A stretch of DNA of 64,000 bases, taken from the NCBI RefSeq assembly GCF_000482545.1, contig NZ_KI519455.1, forward strand, positions 1,611,247 to 1,675,246, read 5' to 3'. Position 1 is the stretch's first letter; each line of letters begins with the position of its first letter. The notes beneath the pieces were generated by a model. It saw nothing but the letters and a program-made list of their open reading frames with translations, did no database searches and was not told where the DNA came from. This document shows positions 1 through 8,369 of the stretch, in pieces. The stretch is from Arthrobacter sp. 35W (GTDB taxonomy: Bacteria; Actinomycetota; Actinomycetes; Actinomycetales; Micrococcaceae). The translations under genes and the position numbers were made by a program.

Positions 1-160
1 CCAGGGCCTCGGCGGTCCAGCCGGGCTTCCCGGAGATGGCGCGGATGTCGGCGTCGGCGCCGCCCGGGCCCAGGGAGACGGGCAGGGAGGCGAGAACGGA
101 GCCGACGGCGCCGGCAGCCTCCGCCGCGGGGCTGGCGTGGGCGCTCAATTGCGGGCTCAT
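1..160 (-). CDS. N-terminal fragment of an unrecognised protein (runs off the left edge)
   Basis: On the minus strand an ATG at 158-160 opens a frame without stops to the window edge (about 53 residues, starting MSPQLSAHAS and rich in Ala, Gly and Ser). The start overlaps the TGA of the upstream Gfo/Idh dehydrogenase in an ATGA arrangement, so the two are probably translationally coupled and functionally linked. Too little is visible to name a family. Genes coupled to Gfo/Idh dehydrogenases are often sugar-phosphate isomerases, a second dehydrogenase or transporter parts, but that is context only. Confidence 0.65.
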   Translation of the reverse strand, partial: MSPQLSAHASPAAEAAGAVGSVLASLPVSLGPGGADADIRAISGKPGWTAEAL

Positions 161-1260
161 GCGGGCACCTTCTCGGCGAGTGCTGCGGCAGCCGTTGCCG
201 CGGCGGCGGTTCCGTCAGCGATGTCCAGGGCAAAGGTCAGGTCGTTGATCAGAGTTTCGGCCGAGGGGGCCGTTCCCGTGCCGTTGGCCAGCTCGGCCAG
301 CTTTCGCCACTCGCCCTCGTAGCCGTTGTGGCCGTAGGGGCCGTACGTGGTGGTGGTGCCGTTGCGGGTGATCCGGGCGGTGGCCGATCCGGCCTGGACA
401 TAGGAGGGGCTGAACTCGATGTGCAGGGCGGCGTCGTAGCCGATGGCCTCGAAGGTCCACTCGGGCTGCCACGTCGCCGTCATCGCGGCCCGCAGTTCAA
501 TGCTGCGGCCGCCGGCCTTCAGGGAGATGACGTAGCCGAAGGGCTGGACGATCTCCGCGTGCAGGACCTCGACGTCCTCGAAGGCGGGCAGGAACCGGCG
601 CACCAGTGGAAGGTCGTGGATGGCCAGGCCCATCACGCCGCCGCGCAGCATCCCCTTGACCACCTCAAGGTCCGAGTAGTCGGGGGACCCGGCGGCCGGG
701 CGGGTGAGGATCTCGGTGGCGAAGTCCTCGAACCGGCTGTTCGGCGGGAGGACGATGGAGGACCTGATGGTGTGCGCGGTGGCGGGCAGATCGCCCCAGG
801 CGCTCTCTGCGGCGAGCCAGCCCGGGTCAAAGGTGTGCATGGCGCCCACGAGAATCGGCACGCCTGTCTTCGCGGACACCTTGGCAATCCGGGTGGCTTC
901 CGAGGCGTCCATGGCGAACGGCTTTTCGCACAGGACGGCCTTCTTGCCTGCCAGGCAGCTGGCGATCACCTGCTCGGCATGGAACTGGTGCGGGCTGCAG
1001 ATGGCAATCACGTCGACGCCGGGGTCGGCCAGCAGGGCGTCCATGCTGGAGGAGGAGGCGGCGCCCACGCGGGCTGCCACGGACTTGGCGACGTCGGGAT
1101 CAACGTCCATGATGTGGCGGACTTCAAGGAGTCCGCTGAGCCGGGCGAGTGCCGGCAGGTGGATGGCCTGTGTGACAGGACCGGCGCCGAGAATGCCTAC
1201 GCCCAAGGGCTTGGCTGGCGGCAAGTAATTGTTGGTCAACGTGCAACTACCTCTTCTCAT
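157..1260 (-). CDS. Gfo/Idh/MocA family NAD(P)-dependent oxidoreductase
   Basis: Cytosolic sugar or polyol dehydrogenase of about 367 residues, the usual family length. The N-terminal Rossmann fold shows the dinucleotide motif GILGAG near residues 23-28 and the family EKP motif (LCEKPFAMD) near residue 112; the C-terminal half is the alpha/beta substrate-binding domain. The substrate cannot be read from sequence. The ATG at 1260 lacks a clear ribosome site; a TTG at 1239 preceded by AGAAGAGG is a plausible alternative start. The gene is divergent from a ROK regulator, which suggests a sugar-responsive operon together with the coupled gene at the left edge. Confidence 0.88.
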   Translation of the reverse strand: MRRGSCTLTNNYLPPAKPLGVGILGAGPVTQAIHLPALARLSGLLEVRHIMDVDPDVAKSVAARVGAASSSSMDALLADPGVDVIAICSPHQFHAEQVIASCLAGKKAVLCEKPFAMDASEATRIAKVSAKTGVPILVGAMHTFDPGWLAAESAWGDLPATAHTIRSSIVLPPNSRFEDFATEILTRPAAGSPDYSDLEVVKGMLRGGVMGLAIHDLPLVRRFLPAFEDVEVLHAEIVQPFGYVISLKAGGRSIELRAAMTATWQPEWTFEAIGYDAALHIEFSPSYVQAGSATARITRNGTTTTYGPYGHNGYEGEWRKLAELANGTGTAPSAETLINDLTFALDIADGTAAAATAAAALAEKVPA

Positions 1261-1333
1261 CGTTGAGCGCTTCTCGGCCGGAGGGGGATTCGGAGGAGGT
1301 GATACGGCTCACAACTCAACGTAGTGACACTTA

Positions 1334-1345
1334 TGACGAACGTCA
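1334..1345. promoter_or_regulatory. Candidate operator between the dehydrogenase and ROK genes
   Basis: TGACGAACGTCA is an inverted repeat with 5-bp arms and a 2-bp centre, lying in the only shared intergenic region between the divergent dehydrogenase and ROK repressor. A second, looser repeat (GTTG...CAAC) lies at 1353-1372. ROK repressors usually bind inverted repeats in such regions; the assignment is inference. Confidence 0.35.
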
Positions 1346-1419
1346 AGCAAAAGTTGAAAGAAGCTCGACAACCTTTTTCTGGCGTGACACGCATAACCAT
1401 TCGTGCTATCACTGGATGC

Positions 1420-2631
1420 ATGACCCAAGGCACCGGACATGGAACCTCCTCACAGGACACCACTGGCACTTTTGCCCGCGCCGGAGAACTGTTCCAGCTG
1501 CTGCGCGATGGCAAGGCCCGGACCCGGGCGGAGCTGGCCCTGAACACCGGGCTGGCCCGGTCAACGGTGGCGGCGCGGATCGACTCCCTGATGCTCTCGG
1601 GGCTGGTGGGTCCGGCCGGCGAGGCCACCTCCAGCGGCGGCCGTCCGCCGTCGAGGTTTGCCTTCAACCCCGCCGCACGGGTGGTTCTGGCCGTCGACAT
1701 TGGCGCCACCCACCTCAGCGTTGCCCTGACGGACCTCAACGGCACGGTGCTGGGCCAGCGGGGGGTGCCGCAGGAGGTTGCAGCGGGGCCGGAGGTGGTG
1801 CTGCGCCGGGTGGTGGAGCAGGGCCAGGAACTGCTGGCCGACAGCGGCCGCGACCCTGGCGATCTTGCCGGCATCGGCATCGGCGTCCCCGGGCCCGTGG
1901 AACACGCCACGGGGACCCCGGTCAAGCCCCCGATCATGCCCGGCTGGGACGGCTACAACGTGGTCGCGTACATGCAGCGCTGGCAGCATGTCCCCGTCCT
2001 GGTGGACAACGACGTCAACATCATGGCGCTGGGCGAGCGCACCGCCCACTGGCCCGAACACCGTAACTTTCTCTTCATAAAAGTCGCCACGGGCATTGGC
2101 GCGGGCATCATCAGCAGCGGCGAGCTCCAGCGCGGCGCCAATGGCACGGCCGGGGACCTGGGCCACGTCCGCGTGCCCCGGGGCGAGGATGTCCTGTGCC
2201 GGTGCGGCAACTACGGCTGCCTCGAGGCCCTGGCCTCGGCGCCGGCGATTGCCCATGCCCTTGCCGCCGTCGGTGTCCACGCGGAGAACAGCGCGGACAT
2301 CCTGCGGCTGGTGGCGGCGGGAAATCTGGAAGCCATCCAGGCACTGCGGCAGGCCGGGCGGGATCTGGGCACGGTGCTGGCCACCTGCGTGAACCTGCTG
2401 AACCCCTCGATGATCGTCATCGGCGGCAGCCTGGGCCAGGGCGGAGAGCACCTCATGGCCGGAGTGCGCGAAATCGTCTACCAACGTTCGCTGCCGCTGG
2501 CCACGTCACATCTGCGCATTGGCCTGTCCAAGGCCGGATCCCAGGCAGCCATCCTTGGCGCCAGCCAGATGGTCACCCAGCATGTGCTCTCGTCCGAGCT
2601 GATCGAGGCAACCCTCCAAGCCACCGTTTAA
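1420..2631 (+). CDS. ROK family transcriptional regulator
   Basis: Sugar-responsive repressor of the NagC/XylR (ROK) type, 403 residues. An N-terminal winged helix-turn-helix (roughly residues 10-75, TRAELALNTGLARSTVAARI) is followed by the ROK kinase-like fold: VDIGATH near residue 92, the sugar-binding segment DNDVNIMALGE, ATGIGAGII, and the zinc motif CRCGNYGCLE. The ATG at 1420 is preferred because upstream in-frame codons encode an unlike, low-similarity extension. Divergence from the Gfo/Idh gene suggests it controls that operon. A strong hairpin follows directly. Confidence 0.9.
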   Translation: MTQGTGHGTSSQDTTGTFARAGELFQLLRDGKARTRAELALNTGLARSTVAARIDSLMLSGLVGPAGEATSSGGRPPSRFAFNPAARVVLAVDIGATHLSVALTDLNGTVLGQRGVPQEVAAGPEVVLRRVVEQGQELLADSGRDPGDLAGIGIGVPGPVEHATGTPVKPPIMPGWDGYNVVAYMQRWQHVPVLVDNDVNIMALGERTAHWPEHRNFLFIKVATGIGAGIISSGELQRGANGTAGDLGHVRVPRGEDVLCRCGNYGCLEALASAPAIAHALAAVGVHAENSADILRLVAAGNLEAIQALRQAGRDLGTVLATCVNLLNPSMIVIGGSLGQGGEHLMAGVREIVYQRSLPLATSHLRIGLSKAGSQAAILGASQMVTQHVLSSELIEATLQATV

Positions 2632-2633
2632 GG

Positions 2634-2668
2634 AAGAACTGTCCCGCACCATGTGCGGGACAGTTCTT
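2634..2668. terminator. Bidirectional hairpin terminator
   Basis: Perfect 16-bp stem (2634-2649 with 2653-2668) and a 3-nt loop, between the convergent ROK and DsbA-like genes. The 3' side reads TTCTTGTGTTTGG, which is weakly U-rich. It probably stops transcription from both sides. Confidence 0.85.
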
Positions 2669-2678
2669 GTGTTTGGAG

Positions 2679-3389
2679 CTAGATGGCGCAGCCGTCGGGG
2701 CCGCAGGCCTCGCCGCCGTTTGACCCATCGGTGGCGCCCACCATGGCCAGCGGGTTGGCTTCGGTCCAGGCCTCGTTCAGCGCCTGGCTGAAGAGCTCGG
2801 CCGGCTGTGCGCCGGAGATGCCGTACTTGCGGTCGATCACGAAGAACGGGACACCGCTGACACCCAGGGACTGGCCCTCGGCGAAGTCGGCGCGGACGTC
2901 GTCGGCGTACTTGTCCGTGTCCAGTGCCTCGGTGATCTCGTCAGCGTCAAGGCCCACGGAGGCGCCGGTGCGGAGAAGGTAGTCGCGGCTGCCGATGTCC
3001 TCGCCCTTTTCAAAGTGGCCGGAGAGCAGGGCTTCCTTGACCTCATCGCCCTTGCCATGGGCCTTGGCCAGGTGCAGGAGCTGGTGGGCGTTGAAGCTGT
3101 TGGCCACCACCAGATCATCAAACTTGTAGTCCAGGCCCTCGCCGGCTGCGGCATCGGTGACGTGGCCCATCATGGAGCGCACCTTCGCCGGATCCATGCC
3201 CTTGCGCTCGGCGAGGTAGTCCACCTCGCTGCCGTGGAAGTGCTCGGGGATGCTGGGATCGAGCTGGAAGCTCTTCCACGCCACCTCGACGTCGTCCTTG
3301 TGGGCAAAATCGTTCAGGGCTGACTCAAAACGGCGCTTGCCGATGTAGCACCACGGGCAGGCGACGTCGGACCAAATCTCAATCTTCAT
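2679..3389 (-). CDS. DsbA family (FrnE-like) thiol oxidoreductase
   Basis: Thioredoxin-fold protein of 236 residues in the FrnE/2-hydroxychromene-2-carboxylate isomerase-like branch of the DsbA family. The redox motif CPWC lies near residues 12-15 (VACPWCYIG), followed by the helical insertion typical of the family and the cis-Pro region SGVPFFVID. There is no signal peptide, so it is cytosolic, unlike classical DsbA; a disulfide or glutathione-type redox role is likely. A Cys pair sits in the C-terminal tail (GEACGPDGCAI). The ATG at 3389 starts directly before the conserved beta strand; an upstream extension to 3506 is not family-like. Confidence 0.88.
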   Translation of the reverse strand: MKIEIWSDVACPWCYIGKRRFESALNDFAHKDDVEVAWKSFQLDPSIPEHFHGSEVDYLAERKGMDPAKVRSMMGHVTDAAAGEGLDYKFDDLVVANSFNAHQLLHLAKAHGKGDEVKEALLSGHFEKGEDIGSRDYLLRTGASVGLDADEITEALDTDKYADDVRADFAEGQSLGVSGVPFFVIDRKYGISGAQPAELFSQALNEAWTEANPLAMVGATDGSNGGEACGPDGCAI

Positions 3390-3461
3390 GTCAGTTGGCA
3401 ACCGGGGCTGCCGCCGAAGTATTCCGGCCGGCTGGCGCATGTGGGGGAGTGCACAGAAAAT

Positions 3462-3521
3462 GGCCGGCCCACCCGCCCCGGATTTCGGGGGTGCTGTGGC
3501 TTGCACGTGGGTGGACCGGCC
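3462..3521 (-). terminator. Probable rho-independent terminator of aceB
   Basis: A 13-bp stem with one wobble pair (3462-3474 with 3509-3521). Read on the minus strand it is followed by ATTTTC, as expected for an intrinsic terminator downstream of malate synthase. It lies just past the palindrome at 3535-3554. Confidence 0.55.
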
Positions 3522-3534
3522 AATTCTTCTGGGT

Positions 3535-3554
3535 CCGGGTCTCGCGAGACCCGG
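3535..3554. terminator. 20-bp perfect palindrome after aceB
   Basis: CCGGGTCTCGCGAGACCCGG is fully self-complementary and lies 14 bp past the aceB stop codon. It is probably part of the 3' end structure of the aceB transcript, acting with the hairpin at 3462-3521. No U-tract follows it directly. Confidence 0.5.
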
Positions 3555-3567
3555 GGAGCGGGACCCG

Positions 3568-5238
3568 CTAGACGGCGGCCAGGACGCGTCCGGTGGCGTG
3601 TTCGTCGTCGCGGTCGGTGGACTCGCGCAGGAAGCGGGCGTAGGCCGGGATGGTCAGGAAGGCCGGGAACACCGTGCCCAGGGCGACCTCCTCGAAGATC
3701 TCCCGTGCGTCGTCGAACCTGTCCTCGTCAAAGCGCGGCAGCTTGTCGAACTCCTCATCCACCAGTTCCGCCACCCACTCGGCGGTGACAAGTTCGCCGT
3801 CGTCGGTGATGGCCTGGGCGTAGATCCATTGCCAGATCTGCGAGCGGGAGATCTCCGCCGTCGCCGCGTCCTCCATGAGGTTGTTCAGGGCGACGGCACC
3901 GTGGCCGCGGAGCCAGGACTCGATGTACTGGATGCCGACCCAGATGTTGGAGCGGATGCCCGCCTCGGTGATCAGGCCCGTGGTGGCGGCGATGTCCAGC
4001 AGCGCGCGGTCGTCCGGGACCACATCCTCGCGCAGCCGATCCAGCTGGTTGGGGCGCTCGCCGAGGGTGGCGTTGAAGACCTCCAACGCCACGGGGACGA
4101 GGTCCGGGTGGGCCACCCAGGAACCGTCGAAGCCGTCATTGGCCTCGCGGGTCTTGTCCGCACGCACCTTCTCCATCGCGATGGCGTTGGCATCGTGGTC
4201 CCTCCGGTTGGGGACGAATGCCGCCATGCCGCCGATGGCCATGGCGCCGCGCCGGTGGCAGGCACGGACCAGCTGCTCGGTGTACGCCCGCATGAACGGC
4301 GCCGTCATGGTGATCTGGTTGCGGTCCGGGAGCACAAAGCGCGGGCCGCGGGTGCGGAAGTTCTTGATGATGGAGAACAGGTAGTCCCAGCGGCCGGCGT
4401 TCAGGCCCGAGGCGTGGTCGCGCAGTTCGTAGAGGATCTCCTCCATCTCGAAGGCTGCGGTGATGGTCTCGATCAGCACCGTGGCCCTGATGGTGCCCTG
4501 CGGGATGCCCAGCAGGTCCTGGGCCACGATGAAGATGTCGTTCCAGAGGCGCGCCTCCAGGTGGTTTTCGATCTTTGGCAGGTAGAAGTACGGCCCCTTG
4601 CCCTGGGCGATCAGGCGGTGGGCGTTGTGGAAGAAGTACAGGCCAAAGTCCACGATGCCGCCGGCAATCGGCTTGCCGTTGACGAGCATGTGCTTCTCCG
4701 GCAGGTGCCAGCCGCGGGGCCGGACCACGATGGTCGGCAGGTCCTTGGCGGCGCCCAGGCGGTACTCCTTGCCCTCGGGGGAGGTGAAGTCGATGCGGCG
4801 TTCCAGCGCGTCGATCAGGTTCAGCTGCCCGCGGATGACATTGCCCCAGGTGGGGGTGGAGGAATCCTCCATGTCCGCCAGCCACACCTTGGCGCCGGAG
4901 TTCAGGGCGTTGATGGTCATCTTGCGGTCCACGGGGCCGGTGATCTCCACGCGGCGGTCCTCCAGCCCGGGGGCTGGCGGGGCGACGCGCCAGTTCGGGT
5001 CCTCGCGGATGGCGGAGGTTTCCCGCAGGAAGCGCGGGTCCGAACCGTTGGAGATCTGCTGGCGCCGGGACTGGCGTTCCTGCAGCAGTTCCTGGCGCCG
5101 CGTTTCCGTGGCGCGGTGCAGGGCGGCGACGAAGTCCAGCGCCTCCGGCGTCAGGATCTCCTCCTGCCGGTGGATGGGCTGCGCGGTGAGCGTGATGCCG
5201 TTGAAAGTAATGCCATTGAGGCTGTTGGTCGAATTCAT
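3568..5238 (-). CDS. aceB: Malate synthase A
   Basis: Condenses glyoxylate with acetyl-CoA to malate, the second step of the glyoxylate shunt; cytosolic. At 556 residues it matches the malate synthase A length. Family segments visible: [41 protein letters not shown] (carrying the substrate/Mg Arg and Glu), [12 protein letters not shown] and [12 protein letters not shown], with the C-terminal helical domain containing [10 protein letters not shown]. The start ATG at 5238 has GGAG upstream. It lies downstream of aceA on the same strand, 153 bp apart, with a large inverted repeat in the gap that suggests its own control. Confidence 0.96.
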   Translation of the reverse strand: MNSTNSLNGITFNGITLTAQPIHRQEEILTPEALDFVAALHRATETRRQELLQERQSRRQQISNGSDPRFLRETSAIREDPNWRVAPPAPGLEDRRVEITGPVDRKMTINALNSGAKVWLADMEDSSTPTWGNVIRGQLNLIDALERRIDFTSPEGKEYRLGAAKDLPTIVVRPRGWHLPEKHMLVNGKPIAGGIVDFGLYFFHNAHRLIAQGKGPYFYLPKIENHLEARLWNDIFIVAQDLLGIPQGTIRATVLIETITAAFEMEEILYELRDHASGLNAGRWDYLFSIIKNFRTRGPRFVLPDRNQITMTAPFMRAYTEQLVRACHRRGAMAIGGMAAFVPNRRDHDANAIAMEKVRADKTREANDGFDGSWVAHPDLVPVALEVFNATLGERPNQLDRLREDVVPDDRALLDIAATTGLITEAGIRSNIWVGIQYIESWLRGHGAVALNNLMEDAATAEISRSQIWQWIYAQAITDDGELVTAEWVAELVDEEFDKLPRFDEDRFDDAREIFEEVALGTVFPAFLTIPAYARFLRESTDRDDEHATGRVLAAV

Positions 5239-5260
5239 GGGAGCGTCTCCAATTCTGGCC

Positions 5261-5320
5261 AACTGTGCGACAGTAGATGTCCTTAAAACCGCGTTTGGGA
5301 GCATCTGCTGTCGCACAGTT
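5261..5320. promoter_or_regulatory. 19-bp inverted repeat in the aceA-aceB gap
   Basis: AACTGTGCGACAGTAGATG (5261-5279) pairs with 5302-5320 at 18 of 19 positions across a 22-nt spacer. Each arm itself holds a short palindrome, ACTGT-GCG-ACAGT and CTGT-CGC-ACAG, centred 45 bp apart. This suggests two operator copies for a dimeric regulator upstream of aceB. No U-tract follows, so a terminator is less likely, though an mRNA hairpin at the aceA-aceB junction is possible. Confidence 0.6.
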
Positions 5321-5391
5321 GAGGATAAGGGAGGGGTGGACGGGTCCCTGCGTGGCGACGGAGTCGCTCACGATAGGGCCCGCCCATCCCG

Positions 5392-6714
5392 TTAGTGGAA
5401 CTGCTGGGCTTCGGTGGAACCAGCCAATGCGAGGGTGCCGCTGTTCGGGTTCAGGGCTGTCGCCACCAGGTCGAAGTAGCCGGTGCCCACTTCGCGCTGG
5501 TGCTTGGTTGCGGTGTAGCCGCGGTCTTCGGAGCCAAATTCGCGCTCCTGCAGTTCGACGTAGGCGCTCATGCCGTTGCGGGCGTAGCCGTGGGCGAGGT
5601 CAAACATCGAGTAGTTCAGGGCATGGAAGCCAGCCAGGGTGATGAACTGGAACTTGAAGCCCATGGCGCCGAGTTCACGCTGGAACTTGGCAATGGTGGC
5701 GTCGTCGAGGTGCTTTTTCCAGTTGAACGACGGCGAGCAGTTGTAGGCGAGCATCTGGTCGGGGTATTCGCTGCGGATGGCCTCGGCAAACTTCTTGGCC
5801 AGCTCCAGATCCGGCGTGCCGGTCTCCATCCAGATCAGGTCCGCGTACGGTGCATAGGCCAGGCCGCGGGCGATGCAGGGCTCCAGGCCGTTGCGGACGT
5901 TGTAGAAGCCCTCGGCCGTGCGCTCGCCGGTGACGAAGGGCTTGTCGCGGTCGTCGACGTCGGAGGTGATCAGGGTGGCCGCCTCGGCATCCGTGCGGGC
6001 CACGATCACCGAGGGGACGCCGGCGACGTCGGCCGCGAGCCGGGCCGCGTTGAGGGTGCGGACATGCTGGGAGGTGGGGATGAGGACCTTGCCGCCGAGG
6101 TGGCCGCACTTCTTCTCACTGGCCAGCTGGTCCTCCCAGTGCACGCCCGCCGCGCCGGCGGCGATCATGGACTTCATCAGCTCGTAGGCGTTCAGCGGGC
6201 CGCCGAAGCCAGCCTCGGCGTCGGCCACGATCGGCACCAGCCAGTCCTCAACACTCTGCACGCCCTCGGAGTACTCGATCTGGTCCGCACGGAGCAGCGC
6301 GTTGTTGATGCGCCGCACCACCGTGGGGACGGAGTTGACCGGGTAGAGCGACTGGTCCGGGTAGGTGTTGCCGGAGGTGTTGGCATCGGCGGCGACCTGC
6401 CAGCCCGAGAGGTAGATGGCCTTCAGCCCGGCCTTGACCTGCTGGACGGCCTGGTTGCCGGTCAGGGCGCCCAATGCGTGGGTGTACTCCTCGGGAGCGG
6501 CGTTGCGCAGCTGGTTCCAGAGCTTCTCGGCGCCGCGGCGGGCCAGGGTCTGCTCCTCGGTGACCCGGCCGCGGAGCTTGAGGACATCGGCGGCGGTGTA
6601 GTCGCGCTTGACGCCTTCCCAGCGGGGATTGGCGGCCCATTCGAGCTCCAGCGCGGCCACGGCTTCGGCTGTGGTCTGCTCCGGCGTCGTTGCGGGATCA
6701 AATGCTGCAGTCAT
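5392..6714 (-). CDS. aceA: Isocitrate lyase
   Basis: Cleaves isocitrate to glyoxylate and succinate, the entry step of the glyoxylate shunt; cytosolic and usually tetrameric. The 440-residue protein is the typical size of the bacterial/mycobacterial Icl1-type enzyme. The catalytic signature KKCGH is at residues 201-205 and the metal-binding region [10 protein letters not shown] precedes it. The ATG at 6714 follows GGAGCGCC. It is transcribed divergently from the RamB-like regulator, a conserved actinobacterial arrangement, and aceB follows downstream. Confidence 0.97.
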   Translation of the reverse strand: MTAAFDPATTPEQTTAEAVAALELEWAANPRWEGVKRDYTAADVLKLRGRVTEEQTLARRGAEKLWNQLRNAAPEEYTHALGALTGNQAVQQVKAGLKAIYLSGWQVAADANTSGNTYPDQSLYPVNSVPTVVRRINNALLRADQIEYSEGVQSVEDWLVPIVADAEAGFGGPLNAYELMKSMIAAGAAGVHWEDQLASEKKCGHLGGKVLIPTSQHVRTLNAARLAADVAGVPSVIVARTDAEAATLITSDVDDRDKPFVTGERTAEGFYNVRNGLEPCIARGLAYAPYADLIWMETGTPDLELAKKFAEAIRSEYPDQMLAYNCSPSFNWKKHLDDATIAKFQRELGAMGFKFQFITLAGFHALNYSMFDLAHGYARNGMSAYVELQEREFGSEDRGYTATKHQREVGTGYFDLVATALNPNSGTLALAGSTEAQQFH

Positions 6715-6827
6715 GGTGGCGCTCCTTGGTAATCGTGGACCCGGTGGTCTCGGCGGTTGAGCATGTCGGGACCGGCTGTTCTTCGTGAATTCCACTATTC
6801 AGGGCATTGCAAGGGGGTTTCTAGGGG

Positions 6828-6852
6828 GAAATGCTGGAAATATTTGCATTTC
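6828..6852. promoter_or_regulatory. Candidate RamB-type operator between aceA and ramB
   Basis: GAAATGC (6828-6834) and GCATTTC (6846-6852) form a perfect 7-bp inverted repeat with an 11-bp spacer, in the intergenic region shared by aceA and the regulator. The stretch contains ATTTGCA, resembling the TTTGCAAA-like motifs described for corynebacterial RamB. It lies 19 bp before the regulator start, so it could serve for autorepression and for control of aceA. Confidence 0.5.
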
Positions 6853-6870
6853 TTCCCGTATTCTCAAGAA

Positions 6871-8367
6871 ATGAATTCTGCGGGATGGAATCTGCCCGGA
6901 CGGGGCACAGATGCAGGGGCCAATGCGGCCGACGACGGCGGCCTGGACGTCATCAGCCTGGGCCGGCGCGTGCGCCATCTGCGCAAGGCGGCCGGCCTGA
7001 CGCTGGATGGTCTGGGAACCGTCGTCGGCGCCGCACCGAGCCAGCTGTCACTGGTCGAAAACGGCAAGCGCGAACCCAAACTCGGCATGCTCCAGAGCCT
7101 GGCCCGCGCCCTCGGTGTGAGCATCGATGAGCTGCTCGGGGCCGAGCCGCCGAGCCACCGCGCCGCCCTGGAGATCGAGCTGGAGCGGGCCCAGCGCGGG
7201 CCGCTCTACCAGTCCCTCGGGCTGCCCACGGTACGCGTCAGCTCGCGGCTTTCGCTGGAAGTGCTGGAGTCCCTCGTGGGGCTCCAGCATGAGCTCGAAC
7301 GCCGGCTGGACGAGCAGTCCGCCACCCCCGAGGAGGCCCGCCGGGCCAACTCGGAGATCCGGGCGGAGATGCGGGCGCGCAACAACTACTACTCGGACAT
7401 CGAGGCCCAGGCCCAGGACCTGCTCAAGGCGGTGGGCCACGACCGCGGTCCGCTGTCCCACCATGTGGCCGCGGACATCGCCGAACACGTTGGTTTCGAC
7501 CTGCACTATGTCGGCGATCTGCCCCATTCCACGCGGTCCGTGACGGATTTGAAGAACCGCAGAATTTACCTCACACAGGGTCAGCGGGCGGACCATGACC
7601 CGCGCTCGGTGCTGCTGCAGGCCCTGGGCCACTACCTGCTGGGACACGAGACGCCGCGGGACTACGGGGACTTCCTGCGCCAGCGCGTCTACACGAACTA
7701 CTTTGCCGCGGCCCTGCTGATGCCCGAGCGCGCCACGGTGGACTTTCTCAAGGAGGCCAAGGCCGCCAAGGAACTGGCCATCGAGGACATCCGGGACGCC
7801 TTCGCGGTCTCCTATGAGACGGCAGCGCACCGCTTCACCAACCTGGCCACCGAGCACCTGGGGATCACCACGCACTTCCAAAAGGTGCATGAGAGCGGCA
7901 TCATCCACAAGGCCTATGAGAACGACGGAGTGAACTTCCCGGCTGACCACACCGGCGCCATCGAGGGCCAGCCCGTCTGCCGGTTCTGGACGTCGCGGGC
8001 GGTGTTCGATGTGCCGGACAAGTTCCGCGCCTTCAACCAGTACACGGACACCGCCGTCGGCACCTATTGGTGCACGGCCCGCACCGAGCGGCATTCCTCT
8101 GGCGAGTACTCGCTGAGCATCGGCGTCCCGTATGCGCACGTGAAATGGTTCCGCGGCCGGGACACCACCGAACGCTCGCAGTCCAAGTGCCCGGACGAGT
8201 CCTGCTGCCGCCGCCCACCGGCGGATCTGTCCGCCCAGTGGGCCGGCCACGCCTGGCCCAGCACGCGCGCCAACTCGCACCTGCTGGCGGCCATGCCGGC
8301 CGGCGCGTTCCCCGGCGTGGACGAGACGGAGGTCTACCGCTTTCTGCAGGCTCACGCGCAGCGGTAG
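6871..8367 (+). CDS. ramB: RamB/ScfR-family regulator (XRE HTH plus IrrE-like domain) of acetate metabolism
   Basis: A 498-residue regulator: an XRE helix-turn-helix at about residues 27-85 (LRKAAGLTLDGLGTVVGAAPSQ), a middle ImmA/IrrE-like region whose metallopeptidase motif is degenerate (ALGHYLLGHE), and a C-terminal DUF2083-like region with a Cys cluster (SKCPDESCC). In Corynebacterium and Mycobacterium, RamB proteins encoded next to aceA repress glyoxylate-shunt genes and sense acyl-CoA-linked status. The ATG at 6871 matches the first family-like residues; an upstream frame from 6757 overlaps the operator region. The symbol is by homology and context. Confidence 0.85.
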   Translation: MNSAGWNLPGRGTDAGANAADDGGLDVISLGRRVRHLRKAAGLTLDGLGTVVGAAPSQLSLVENGKREPKLGMLQSLARALGVSIDELLGAEPPSHRAALEIELERAQRGPLYQSLGLPTVRVSSRLSLEVLESLVGLQHELERRLDEQSATPEEARRANSEIRAEMRARNNYYSDIEAQAQDLLKAVGHDRGPLSHHVAADIAEHVGFDLHYVGDLPHSTRSVTDLKNRRIYLTQGQRADHDPRSVLLQALGHYLLGHETPRDYGDFLRQRVYTNYFAAALLMPERATVDFLKEAKAAKELAIEDIRDAFAVSYETAAHRFTNLATEHLGITTHFQKVHESGIIHKAYENDGVNFPADHTGAIEGQPVCRFWTSRAVFDVPDKFRAFNQYTDTAVGTYWCTARTERHSSGEYSLSIGVPYAHVKWFRGRDTTERSQSKCPDESCCRRPPADLSAQWAGHAWPSTRANSHLLAAMPAGAFPGVDETEVYRFLQAHAQR

Positions 8368-8369
8368 GG

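Noticed and set aside
6757-6870. Longer N terminus for the RamB-like regulator
   Set aside because: The extra 38 codons overlap the operator palindrome and divergent promoter region and show no family similarity.
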